From assembly GCA_964613385.1 (NCBI GenBank), contig CAZTGZ010000013.1, positions 10,169 through 74,168 on the forward strand: a stretch of 64,000 nt of DNA. The letters are read 5' to 3'. Position numbers and translations under genes: made by a program. How positions within the stretch are numbered: position 1 is the first letter of the stretch; each line of letters begins with the position of its first letter. This document shows positions 25,207 through 34,285 of this stretch, piece after piece. This DNA is from CAZTGZ01 sp964613385 (GTDB lineage Bacteria > Bacteroidota > Bacteroidia > NS11-12g > UBA9320). Under the pieces are notes generated by a model. The model did not search any database. It was not told where the DNA came from and saw only the letters and a list, made by a program, of their open reading frames with translations.

Positions 25207-26145
25207 ATGCTGAAAGAAGGCTTATATTATGCTAAAATCCTCTTGTTCGGAGAATATGGAATTATAGAAGATTCCATGGGATTGAGCATCCCATATAGCC
25301 AATACAACGGACAGTTCAGGAAATCCGAAGCACCGGATTCAGATCAAAAAGCATCCAATGAAGTTCTGAGGCGTTACGTAAGCCATTTACAAGCACTTTA
25401 TCTCACCGGAGCGATGCCCTTTGAAATGGATCTCGAAGCCTTTATTCAAGATGTTGAAGAAGGGTTATACTTCGATAGCAGTATACCACAAGGGTTTGGT
25501 GTTGGCAGTTCCGGAGCATTGGTTGCCGCTATTTACAGCAAATATGCCTTAGATAAAATTACTGCTGAAACCATACACAAAGATGGGATTCTGCACCTGA
25601 AAGAAATTTTCAGCACGCTTGAATCCTATTTTCACGGAAAATCTTCGGGCCTTGATCCATTGATTTGTTACCTCAATATTCCAATACTTATCAAATCAAG
25701 AAACGATTTGGACACCATTGGACTTCCGAGTTTTAACACCTCCGGAAACGGGGCTATCTTCCTACTGAATAGTGGAAGTCCCGGGGATACACAGCCTATG
25801 GTTCAGCTTTTCCTGGAAAAACTCAAGCACGAAGGATTTAGGAACCTGATGAGAATGCAGTTCAAAAAATACAACGACGCTTGTATTCAGGCATTTATCA
25901 AAGGGGATTTCAAACCTTTATTCAGAAATATGGCCAAGTTGAGCAGTCTTTTACTGGATAATTTCAGTCCTATGATTCCCAAAAATTTGGTACAGGAATG
26001 GAAGCAGGGTATTGAGAGCCAGGCCTATTATCTGAAACTTTGCGGAAGCGGCGGTGGCGGTTTTATTTTGGGTTTCACCGAAGATTTGACCAAAGCCAGA
26101 AATATGCTGAACAAGCATGAACTGGAAGTAATTTACCAATTCTAA
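25207..26145 (+). CDS. mvk: Mevalonate kinase (GHMP family)
   Basis: 312 residues. GHMP features are AKILLFGEYGIIEDSMGLSIP, the ATP loop PQGFGVGSSGALVAAIY, FHGKSSGLDPLICYL and the C-terminal LCGSGGGGFILGFT. The HGxSSG(L)DP pattern is typical of mevalonate kinase. It phosphorylates mevalonate, and with the two preceding genes it completes mevalonate to IPP. The 5-nt spacing to mvaD supports one transcript. Confidence 0.92.
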   Translation: MLKEGLYYAKILLFGEYGIIEDSMGLSIPYSQYNGQFRKSEAPDSDQKASNEVLRRYVSHLQALYLTGAMPFEMDLEAFIQDVEEGLYFDSSIPQGFGVGSSGALVAAIYSKYALDKITAETIHKDGILHLKEIFSTLESYFHGKSSGLDPLICYLNIPILIKSRNDLDTIGLPSFNTSGNGAIFLLNSGSPGDTQPMVQLFLEKLKHEGFRNLMRMQFKKYNDACIQAFIKGDFKPLFRNMAKLSSLLLDNFSPMIPKNLVQEWKQGIESQAYYLKLCGSGGGGFILGFTEDLTKARNMLNKHELEVIYQF

Positions 26146-26251
26146 TTCCAACGCGCTGTCCGGTCACAACGCATATAGAAAAAACCGGAGGCTGATTTTA
26201 AAATTCATTGCCTTTTTATCTATTGTAAGATGGTATAGCATCGGACTGACT

Positions 26252-27043
26252 ATGGTAGCACAATATTTGGCGGTATTCATCACCCTGAATCCGGTTGAAA
26301 ATTGGAAGGCTGTCATATCAGACCCTAACCTGCATTTTATTGTATTATCAACCGCTCTGATAACGGCAGCAGGTTTTATCATCAATGCCTTTTATGACCT
26401 GGAAAAGGATCTCATTAATCGCCCGAACCGAACAGTATTTGATCGCCTCATCAGTAAAAAATCATGCCTCAACATATACATATTCTTAACAGTATTAGGA
26501 CTTTTTATTGCATATCAGGCCAGTTTTAACATTTTTATATATTTCTGTTTATATGCGATCGGACTCTGGTTTTATTCGCACAAACTTCAAAAGTTCGCGC
26601 TTCTGGGCGAAATTAGTGCCTCCTTGCTCACGGTTTCCAGCTTTTTCAGCATTGGATTATATTATCACCACTTTCAATTGGTATATTTTATTTATGGCAT
26701 CTGGGTAATGTTCGTAGTGTTTGGAAGAGAATTGGTCAAGGGCATTCTGGATATAAAAGGTGATGCCATATTTGGATATAATTCAATCCCGCTGGAGATC
26801 GGCATCAAAAGCTCAAAAACAACCTTAAAAATCATGAGCATTTTGTCGCTCATCCCGCTGGTGCTCGTCTTTTTCAATCTCAAATCAGATGCATATGATA
26901 TTTGGCTGCTGCTAAATGCCCTGGTAACATTAGATATATTCAGGTTGCTGTTTCAGGTTCAGCAGCCGGCCGAATTCAGGGCGGTAAACTTCAGATACAA
27001 AGTTTTGATAGTTTCGGCAGTTCTGGGAGTAATTATGCTTTAA
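26252..27043 (+). CDS. UbiA-family prenyltransferase (start uncertain, N-terminus likely longer)
   Basis: At least 263 residues, with about eight hydrophobic helices and the first UbiA Asp motif NAFYDLEKDLINRPNR (NxxxDxxxD). The second loop appears as VFGRELVKGILDIKGD. It transfers a prenyl chain, perhaps for a quinone, haem or geranylgeranyl lipid product; the acceptor cannot be told. From ATG 26252 the first helix is cut short: the frame upstream (ILKFIAFLSIVRWYSIGLT) looks like the usual N-terminus and starts near 26192-26195, where only CTG and ATT are available after CGGAGG. It follows mvk and shares its TTAA stop with the convergent gene. Confidence 0.88.
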   Translation: MVAQYLAVFITLNPVENWKAVISDPNLHFIVLSTALITAAGFIINAFYDLEKDLINRPNRTVFDRLISKKSCLNIYIFLTVLGLFIAYQASFNIFIYFCLYAIGLWFYSHKLQKFALLGEISASLLTVSSFFSIGLYYHHFQLVYFIYGIWVMFVVFGRELVKGILDIKGDAIFGYNSIPLEIGIKSSKTTLKIMSILSLIPLVLVFFNLKSDAYDIWLLLNALVTLDIFRLLFQVQQPAEFRAVNFRYKVLIVSAVLGVIML

Positions 27044-30000
27044 CGTGTCAGAAAAATAGTTCCTTGCAAATGGTTGCGACTAAAATCTGAACCTGTCATT
27101 TGAATTCGATAGATATAAAGTCCCTCGGGAAGCGGTGTGCCATCAATGGTTCCATCCCATCCTTGATTCAAATCATTTGACATGTAGACCTGTTCACCCC
27201 ATCTGTTAAAGATGCGGCATTCGAATGCCGGACTGGATAAAGCGGGGCCATTCAAAACAAATTTGGTTTTCCAGATGAAATTGTCATTCAGTCCATCTGA
27301 ATTTGGGCTAAAGGCGCTTGGAATCAAAAACTGCGGTTTCCCCGGAACCAGGGCCAAATTTGAAACACTGCTATCACCGCTCTGATTAAAAACGACCACT
27401 TTGTATTGATAATACCCATTCACACTTTCATACCAAACCGGATCTTCATAATCGAGTTTTACCGCGGGTAGGTCCTGAACAAGTTGCCAGCTTCCATTGC
27501 CATGAACATAATAAAGTGATTGTCGGGCATGTACCGGTTGCAAACCTTGTGCTGCGCTCCATCTGAGATAAGAAATATTGTTGTCGTTTATACCTTTCAG
27601 ATGAACGGTCGCGCCTTCTTTGCCGGGCTCACCTGACAATCCGCAATAATCAACGTCACGAACCTTATACCAAATAGGCTGACGCGAAGGATTGGCTTCT
27701 GCGTCGGTAAAAAAGGTATCGTTTACCGTAAAAGTCTTCTCGGGCTTTTGACCGGAAGCTAAATACCGTTCCACCTGATATTGATGGTGCAGTTTGTATG
27801 CACTCGGATTCCAGAATATTTCAACTCCTTCTGCATCGTTCACACTGACCCGATGAACATCAATTTTAGTCAGCCCGGATTGAAATTCCGGTTGTTCAGT
27901 GACTCTGTTACTTTCGGCCTTTATGGGCAAACCATCCTGAACAGCCACAACTTTGTAGGTATATTTACGTGGGCAGAGCATAGAATCCGTGTAGGTTCTT
28001 TCTGTGCCAAATAAAGTGGCAATCAAAGCAACAGTATCTTCTTCTGACCATCTGTAAACTTCATATCTGTCTACTCGATTCCATCCTACATAGTATGTCC
28101 AGTCCAGCCTGAGCGTTTTATCACCTGCTTTGAGAACTTGCGCAAATACCGGTATATGGGTCCTACCCTTCTTCCCTTCTGATCCGCAGACATCAGTAAT
28201 GCTCAGAGCATACTCCGGCCTCAAACCCGGATTCCTGTCTACAACTTTTCTATAGGCATTCAAGGTGTCACTCAGCACAAACACATCGTTTTTATACAAT
28301 AATATCCGTTTGAAATAGTCAAAAAATATACCCGGGTAATGAACTTCTACTTGTTGACTATCATTATATGAAGCCGCACTGATATCGATAATCGGAATAT
28401 TTACGGAATTAAATACTTCTATGGTATCTTCTTTGGGAATCTGGCAACCATTGGCAAAACGGGCGCTGTAGCGGAGATAGTAAGTCCCGGGTTGATCATA
28501 TTTGAATTGAGTCCTGGATGTTGTTGTTGTTTGTACGTTGCCAGAGCTACCCGGAGAACCAAAATTCCAGCTCCATTGGTTGGGTATTTGATTTCCTTTA
28601 GTTGTAATTCGAAATTCAGAAGGTATTCCGGGACAAATTACGGGTGATTTTTCCAATTCAGTTTCTCCGGCGCTTCTTCCGGTCACCTGAACACTTGCAG
28701 TATCAAAACATCCGTAGTCATGATAGGAAACCAGTTGTACTGTTCTGGTACCGGTAAAAAACACATCCAGGGTATCGGGATTGCGTTTCCCAAACAAGGT
28801 TTGATCAAGCAGCCAACGTTGGAAAGAATAATGACTTCCGGTATTCGAAACAAAGATTTTCTCGCCCTGACAAACTGCCGAATCCGGTGATAATTGAATT
28901 CTTCCTTTTGGCATGGCATATATTTCTATCGGCGGATGATCTGAAAAATCCGCTTCACATCCCGTAGCATCCTTAACCCTGAGAACAGGTTGATATAGTT
29001 TTCGGATTTCAGTGCCGCTATGCCGGTAAATATGGTTGGAAAGCGAAGCGGAATCTATTGGACTTCCATCCCCAAAATCAAGATAAAACTTCACATAGTT
29101 TTCACTCTTTTGAGCAAATCGGGTCAGTACTGTATCGCATCCTTTATCCCCTGTTAAGCTAAAATTAGCCACAGGTCCCCGAACGGTAATACCCTGTTGA
29201 CTGGTAAAAGTATCAATACATCCAAATTGATTAAAAGCGATCTGTTGAACATAGAATTTATTATTGCCGCTATTCAACGTATAGATGTATTGAAAATCGC
29301 CTCGTTTGGCTCGGGTAATTTTTCCATCACCGGTTATCCAAATAATAGAATCTGCAAGGGATGATGTATCGCGCATCAGAACCGTTACCGGTGCACATGA
29401 GAATATGGTGTCCTGTAAGCTGAATCCCGCCTTTAAATTGCTCACTTCCACCCATTTAGTCACTGAATCTGAGCAGCCACTATATCTGGAGCTCACCAGT
29501 GTTACTTTGTATTTGCCTACCTGATTAAATCTGATTTCCAAAGTATCGGGATTCAATTGGTGCGTGCCTACATTGGTCATTGGGTCTATGAGCCACTTTA
29601 ATTGATCGGGTCTTCCCTGAGTTTTATTGACCGCCAAAATTGACTGACCGGCGCACACTTTATCCTTACTCAAAACAAGTTCAGATTTTAAACCGGCTGA
29701 AATTTGTCCGGAATTTACGTATACCCCACAACCCGCTGAATTACTCACATAGAGTCTGGCCTGATATTGTCCCTTTTCGCTAACCACCCAATCCGGATTC
29801 TCAGCTCTTTGGCCTTTGAAAGAGGAGCCCGTGTTCGGATCCGATGACCAATCGTATTTTAAAATGCCGGATGTATCGCCAAAGTGAATATTTACTTCAG
29901 GTTTAAAACGGGGTCTCACCAGTAGCGGAGTACATCCCGTATTGGTATCCAATGCGATTTGTCCTTTTAACCCACTTACCAACACGCTTTTTTTCAAGGT

Positions 30001-31860
30001 GTCGTTACATTTTCCCTGAATATCGAGCCAGCAATATATTTCCCATAAACCGGTCTCGTTCAATTCAGCTTTTACATCATTGCCTTGCAGATAGATTTCT
30101 TTAGAAGTAGTCGGATGCTTTACTTTCCATAAATGACGATAACCCGCATCAAGAGGTGTTGTTTTTCCCATTAACCGAATGGAGTCATTCAGACATAACT
30201 TATCCTTCGACATATCGAACTCCAATTTGGGTTCCAGCACACGCACCAGAACGGCAGTGCTATCGAATTGACAGCCGAGTGGATTGGAGCCTTTAATTTT
30301 TACCGGATAATTTCCAATTGAACCATATTGAAACTGCGGGGTCAGATCCGCTGATTTTCCAAGTTGAGTTTTTCCATCTTCGCTCAGAAATTCCCATGAA
30401 TATTGATCGTATCCATAATAAGATGGACTAGTTGTATTATTGGCAAAACCCACGGGTTGACCGGGACAGGCAATGGCCGGATTCGCAAAAAACTTAAAGG
30501 TATAGGGTTCCAAACGGATGAAATCTGTGACCATGGCTGTATCGCTACAACCATCTGCAGATAGTATAAGGCGCACATGCCATCTGGATGGAAATGTTTG
30601 TACCGTATGCTCAAGGTCTCTGGAAGTATCGGAATACACGGAGGTTTGCGAATTGGGATCAATTACCTGCCATTTGTACTTATATGAACTTCCGATTTCA
30701 GAGTTATTTTTAATCTGCACCTTGTGCGGAATTGCACAATGAATCGCATTTTGACTGCTAAAAGCCGCTTTAATGCCTTTGATATATACTGCGGAGTCGC
30801 TTTTCCAAATCGAAATACATCCATTGTGATTGTTTTCCAATTCCAATTTAAAGTATCCGGTATCACGAACCGAGAGTGCTACATTTTGGTTAAATGTACT
30901 CTTTTTCCCTTGAGCCGTTGATTTCCAGTTTAATACACCCTTCACGGTTGTTAAGGTTTGTTCGAATTCGACCCATTCGCTCAGGCAAGCAGTTTTTTTA
31001 GAGGATTGAACGGAAAGAGCAAACTTTTCACCCAAAGAAACAGGTGGATTGGCCAATGCGGTATATTGGCAACCCTGTGAGGTTTTTAATGTAACTCCGG
31101 CGGCAAATACTCCGGCAGCAGTATAATTTACCAGCGGAATTTCGGTAGATGTTGCCCCGTTTTTATCGCTGCCCGGAAGGCTCCATAAGATGCTCACAGC
31201 ATTTTGCCCGGGTATCAAATATTTCGCTTCGAATTTGCTCTGATAAGGTAAACATTGATCCATGTTTGATCTTACAATTTCCAGACCTGCATCCTGATAT
31301 ACGGCAAAGGCATCCGGAAAAGCAGCTATACCGCGACAACCTGAAGAATCATCAACCACTAAACTCAAATGCTGCGTGCCAAATGAAGATGGAGCATAAA
31401 TAAAAGAATCAGGGGTATTGCTGGAAGTTTTACCGTTGATGATCCAGCTCCTTTGCGCAGAATTAGGTGTTCGATCAATTAAAAGCAAGGTATCTGCCCC
31501 GTTGCATAAAAGCTTTCTACTTGTTTGGAATTGTGGTTCGGGTAATGGTTTTGCAGTTGCAACAACCTCATTGGTATACAAACAAACGTCATTATTGGGC
31601 AGGGTAAGTTCCAGGTTCAGCAATACATCTCCGGCATTTCCTGCCTGAATGGCGTATCGGTCCGTGCCGACCTGCCAAACAGAATCTATCAAATACTTAA
31701 ATCCACATCCGGAAGGCATTCCACTCACCTTTCCGGTGACCATGTCTAATTTACAGACAGCAAACCGGTCCGATGTGAACGTTAAGGTTGGACATTGCCC
31801 CATACCCTGCAAAGCAGTGAACAGCAAGCTGACGAAAAGGCTTATTCTGTTTCGGGTCAT
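27040..31860 (-). CDS. Giant secreted PKD/fibronectin-like protein with CHU_C (T9SS type B) tail
   Basis: 1606 residues. After a signal peptide (MTRNRISLFVSLLFTALQGMG) come about a dozen PKD/Ig-like segments rich in paired cysteines and DTSG/GxYxV strand patterns, e.g. 'QFQYGSIGNYPVKIKG' and 'YDQPGTYYLRYSA'. Fibronectin-III-like parts follow (from about residue 1180; LRLDWTYYVGWNRVDRYEVYR). The last about 90 residues are a gliding-motility-associated CHU_C/type B sorting domain (FLIPSAFSPNSDGLNDNFIW, FNRWGEQVY, GWDGTIDG, LPEGLYIYRI). Probably a surface adhesin or matrix protein exported by T9SS. A TATCTTTG element lies 7 nt upstream of the ATG. Confidence 0.9.
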   Translation of the reverse strand: MTRNRISLFVSLLFTALQGMGQCPTLTFTSDRFAVCKLDMVTGKVSGMPSGCGFKYLIDSVWQVGTDRYAIQAGNAGDVLLNLELTLPNNDVCLYTNEVVATAKPLPEPQFQTSRKLLCNGADTLLLIDRTPNSAQRSWIINGKTSSNTPDSFIYAPSSFGTQHLSLVVDDSSGCRGIAAFPDAFAVYQDAGLEIVRSNMDQCLPYQSKFEAKYLIPGQNAVSILWSLPGSDKNGATSTEIPLVNYTAAGVFAAGVTLKTSQGCQYTALANPPVSLGEKFALSVQSSKKTACLSEWVEFEQTLTTVKGVLNWKSTAQGKKSTFNQNVALSVRDTGYFKLELENNHNGCISIWKSDSAVYIKGIKAAFSSQNAIHCAIPHKVQIKNNSEIGSSYKYKWQVIDPNSQTSVYSDTSRDLEHTVQTFPSRWHVRLILSADGCSDTAMVTDFIRLEPYTFKFFANPAIACPGQPVGFANNTTSPSYYGYDQYSWEFLSEDGKTQLGKSADLTPQFQYGSIGNYPVKIKGSNPLGCQFDSTAVLVRVLEPKLEFDMSKDKLCLNDSIRLMGKTTPLDAGYRHLWKVKHPTTSKEIYLQGNDVKAELNETGLWEIYCWLDIQGKCNDTLKKSVLVSGLKGQIALDTNTGCTPLLVRPRFKPEVNIHFGDTSGILKYDWSSDPNTGSSFKGQRAENPDWVVSEKGQYQARLYVSNSAGCGVYVNSGQISAGLKSELVLSKDKVCAGQSILAVNKTQGRPDQLKWLIDPMTNVGTHQLNPDTLEIRFNQVGKYKVTLVSSRYSGCSDSVTKWVEVSNLKAGFSLQDTIFSCAPVTVLMRDTSSLADSIIWITGDGKITRAKRGDFQYIYTLNSGNNKFYVQQIAFNQFGCIDTFTSQQGITVRGPVANFSLTGDKGCDTVLTRFAQKSENYVKFYLDFGDGSPIDSASLSNHIYRHSGTEIRKLYQPVLRVKDATGCEADFSDHPPIEIYAMPKGRIQLSPDSAVCQGEKIFVSNTGSHYSFQRWLLDQTLFGKRNPDTLDVFFTGTRTVQLVSYHDYGCFDTASVQVTGRSAGETELEKSPVICPGIPSEFRITTKGNQIPNQWSWNFGSPGSSGNVQTTTTSRTQFKYDQPGTYYLRYSARFANGCQIPKEDTIEVFNSVNIPIIDISAASYNDSQQVEVHYPGIFFDYFKRILLYKNDVFVLSDTLNAYRKVVDRNPGLRPEYALSITDVCGSEGKKGRTHIPVFAQVLKAGDKTLRLDWTYYVGWNRVDRYEVYRWSEEDTVALIATLFGTERTYTDSMLCPRKYTYKVVAVQDGLPIKAESNRVTEQPEFQSGLTKIDVHRVSVNDAEGVEIFWNPSAYKLHHQYQVERYLASGQKPEKTFTVNDTFFTDAEANPSRQPIWYKVRDVDYCGLSGEPGKEGATVHLKGINDNNISYLRWSAAQGLQPVHARQSLYYVHGNGSWQLVQDLPAVKLDYEDPVWYESVNGYYQYKVVVFNQSGDSSVSNLALVPGKPQFLIPSAFSPNSDGLNDNFIWKTKFVLNGPALSSPAFECRIFNRWGEQVYMSNDLNQGWDGTIDGTPLPEGLYIYRIQMTGSDFSRNHLQGTIFLTR

Positions 31861-31867
31861 GGAACCG

Positions 31868-31875
31868 CAAAGATA
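31868..31875 (-). promoter_or_regulatory. -7 element TATCTTTG of the giant PKD gene
   Basis: Read on the minus strand, it fits TAnnTTTG and ends 7 nt before the ATG at 31860, consistent with a very short leader. Confidence 0.4.
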
Positions 31876-31963
31876 CGCCTCTCATTTTACCGAATTGTCA
31901 GGAAATTGTTTGTCTTATTGTGTCCCGGTCGTTTAAACCATAGATTTTTTCTAATTTCGGAAG

Positions 31964-33355
31964 ATGAAGTACGCCCTTTTAGGATGTTTATTGACCTTGG
32001 TTCAAATTCTCTATGCCCAGATTCAAATATCTGAAATTGATGCACTTAAACAGAAGAGAGACTTTTCGGGGGCGCTTGAGAAAGTAGAGCAATATTTAAA
32101 ATCAAATCCCGGAACTGCCCTTGAATGGCAATTACATGCTGAATTGACTTTTATGGAATACTATCAAAGGCAACAGCCCATGAGCACCTTTGATTTACCG
32201 AATGAGGATATTTTTTCCGACAATATTTATGACAAACCATCGCCACCCAAAATGCCGGATACCTTGATGGTGAAGATTATAAAAAGCCTTCAAAATGCCA
32301 CAAGCAAAGACCCAACCTTATCATCTGCGCATCTCGCTATTTGTTTAACGTATGCCCAGGCAGGTCAGGCACGGGATCTCATTACCTATTTACCTGTATT
32401 TAATGTTTCACAGCCTGAATTTGTAGATGCTGCTGATCTAATGACAAAATTTGCAGATCAGTTTGTTGATCGGGGTGAATTTGATGAAGCCATGCAGGTT
32501 TATGCCGCAATCGTCATGTTGTATCCACAGAATGGTGACGTACAGAGCAAGATGTCCAAACTGTTTTTTGACAAAGGCATACTTAAGGCTTCAGAAGCCT
32601 ATCTCAAAATGTTTTTAGCATCCGGTTCGGCCAATGCCGATAGTTATGCGACCATGTTCGAATGTGCTTCTTTAATGGGATTATATGAAGAAGCCGAGAC
32701 TTGTCTGGCATTGTGGTCCGGATTGGAAAAGAAAACCATCTACCTATCATATGAGGGTTTGTTGGATTGGTATAACAATGAGGAATCTAAATTATCATGG
32801 GATAAGTTCCAAAAAAGTCCGGACAACAGTCTTTCCATCGGTGCCATGGTCCAATACATGAACCGACCTGACTTCAATAATTCACTGAGCGACTTTGACT
32901 ATCTCATGAAACTGGATTTGCCTGATCCTTATAAAATCGTCATTATAGACAAGTATCGAACCTTTTTCCCTTCATCCTGCGCAATCCGGCATCATTACAC
33001 CGAAATGCTCACAGCCTACCAACGGTATTCGGATGCACTCGATATATTTTACTCGTCATCGACAGAGAATTGCGAAGATAAGGTGAAGATGGCGCATGAC
33101 TTTTATGCAGGATGGTGTAATTATCGATTGAAATCCTATGCAGAAGCCACCATGCATTTTACCCGGGTTTTAAACAGCACGGATCCGTTTCAACAAAGTT
33201 GCGCCGCATATTTTCTTGGGAAAATGATGGAAGTTAAAAACGATTTTACTAAGGCCACTGAATTTTATACTTTAGGAAAAGCTTATGCAAAAAATGGAAA
33301 ATTTGGCAAATTGTGCGAAATGAATCTGGCGTATTTGGAACAAAATGAAAATTAG
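31964..33355 (+). CDS. TPR-repeat protein, exported
   Basis: 463 residues with a signal peptide (MKYALLGCLLTLVQILYAQ). It is helical throughout, with pairs of about 34-residue TPR-like units (ISEIDALKQKRDFSGALEKVEQYL, FADQFVDRGEFDEAMQVYAAIVM, GWCNYRLKSYAEATMHFTRVL). TPR proteins scaffold protein-protein contacts; partners are unknown. It is divergent from the giant PKD gene (103 nt apart), and its stop shares TTAG with the convergent acetyltransferase gene. Confidence 0.8.
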   Translation: MKYALLGCLLTLVQILYAQIQISEIDALKQKRDFSGALEKVEQYLKSNPGTALEWQLHAELTFMEYYQRQQPMSTFDLPNEDIFSDNIYDKPSPPKMPDTLMVKIIKSLQNATSKDPTLSSAHLAICLTYAQAGQARDLITYLPVFNVSQPEFVDAADLMTKFADQFVDRGEFDEAMQVYAAIVMLYPQNGDVQSKMSKLFFDKGILKASEAYLKMFLASGSANADSYATMFECASLMGLYEEAETCLALWSGLEKKTIYLSYEGLLDWYNNEESKLSWDKFQKSPDNSLSIGAMVQYMNRPDFNNSLSDFDYLMKLDLPDPYKIVIIDKYRTFFPSSCAIRHHYTEMLTAYQRYSDALDIFYSSSTENCEDKVKMAHDFYAGWCNYRLKSYAEATMHFTRVLNSTDPFQQSCAAYFLGKMMEVKNDFTKATEFYTLGKAYAKNGKFGKLCEMNLAYLEQNEN

Positions 33356-34284
33356 ATGGACAAACCTAAAATCCTACGCTTCCTCATTTTGTAATACACC
33401 TTGGGGGTTCCGCCAAATCCCCTGAAAAATTCCTCAACACCGGGCAAAACAGAACCTTCAAAATCGAACACTTCAAATCCCTCGCTACGCGCACGTTGAA
33501 TGGCCTGATCCATTAGCCAGGTCATGGCTTGTTTGCTTTTCCCTAATGCTGAACTCGTGCCCAAATAATACGTGCAAACCCCTTTGTATTTCAATACCAA
33601 CATTCCGGACAACCATTCATCTCCGGACCAACATTCGAGTATGTCCATCAATTCCGGTTTTACATGCTGAATCAGGCATCTCACTTTGTCCACTGAATGC
33701 GATTTCCCAAGCTCTTTGGACTGAAGATGTTTCTGCAAATGACGAATGAATATATCCGAAGAAGGATTCACTTTTAACTCGAAGGATTGTGTATCAGGTT
33801 TTTTAAGGCTTCGATGATGTCTGTTGGAGTAGGCGTTGTGTTCATCCTTTAAGTTCAGATGATAGGTAATTCGTGGTATGATCTGATACTTCCCCCAGAT
33901 AAAGGGAAGCAATGCGTTGAAGGATGTGTGGAATTGCATATCAAACCATTGCACGTGCTCCATAGATTTAAGGATGACATCCAAAATTTGGTAATGCTCG
34001 GTTGTTTTCCTGTATTCAGATGATTCAGATTTACCAAAAAGCACACCCTGAAACTGACAAAATGCAGGCATGAAACAAGTCGACAATCCCCATTTTTTTC
34101 CGGGAAAGAACGGCATTATTGCCATCCATTTTTCACCATCAAGTACAATCCATCCTTCGCAATCGGGCGCAATACACCTCAAATAATCCGCAGTAGAATA
34201 CATACTTCCCTGTGGCGAGGAAAGAACAAAGGAATCCCATAGCTCCTTATTCCAGTGCTGTTGGTCCCATTTAATTAGTTGCAT
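33352..34284 (-). CDS. FemAB/GNAT-like acyltransferase domain protein
   Basis: 310 residues. The second half carries a GNAT/BioF2-type acyl-transfer fold: WLSGMLVLKYKGVCTYYLG, KSKQAMTWLMDQAIQRAR, FEVFDFEGSVLPGVEEFFRGFGGTP. This is as in FemAB-related proteins that move aminoacyl or acetyl groups onto peptidoglycan or glycans. The acceptor is unknown. It starts 1 nt after the stop of the T9SS propeller gene and is the last gene of a four-gene operon with GSCFA and an RmlD-like reductase, which hints at modification of a surface glycan. No transmembrane segment. Confidence 0.78.
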   Translation of the reverse strand: MQLIKWDQQHWNKELWDSFVLSSPQGSMYSTADYLRCIAPDCEGWIVLDGEKWMAIMPFFPGKKWGLSTCFMPAFCQFQGVLFGKSESSEYRKTTEHYQILDVILKSMEHVQWFDMQFHTSFNALLPFIWGKYQIIPRITYHLNLKDEHNAYSNRHHRSLKKPDTQSFELKVNPSSDIFIRHLQKHLQSKELGKSHSVDKVRCLIQHVKPELMDILECWSGDEWLSGMLVLKYKGVCTYYLGTSSALGKSKQAMTWLMDQAIQRARSEGFEVFDFEGSVLPGVEEFFRGFGGTPKVYYKMRKRRILGLSI

Positions 34285-34285
34285 G

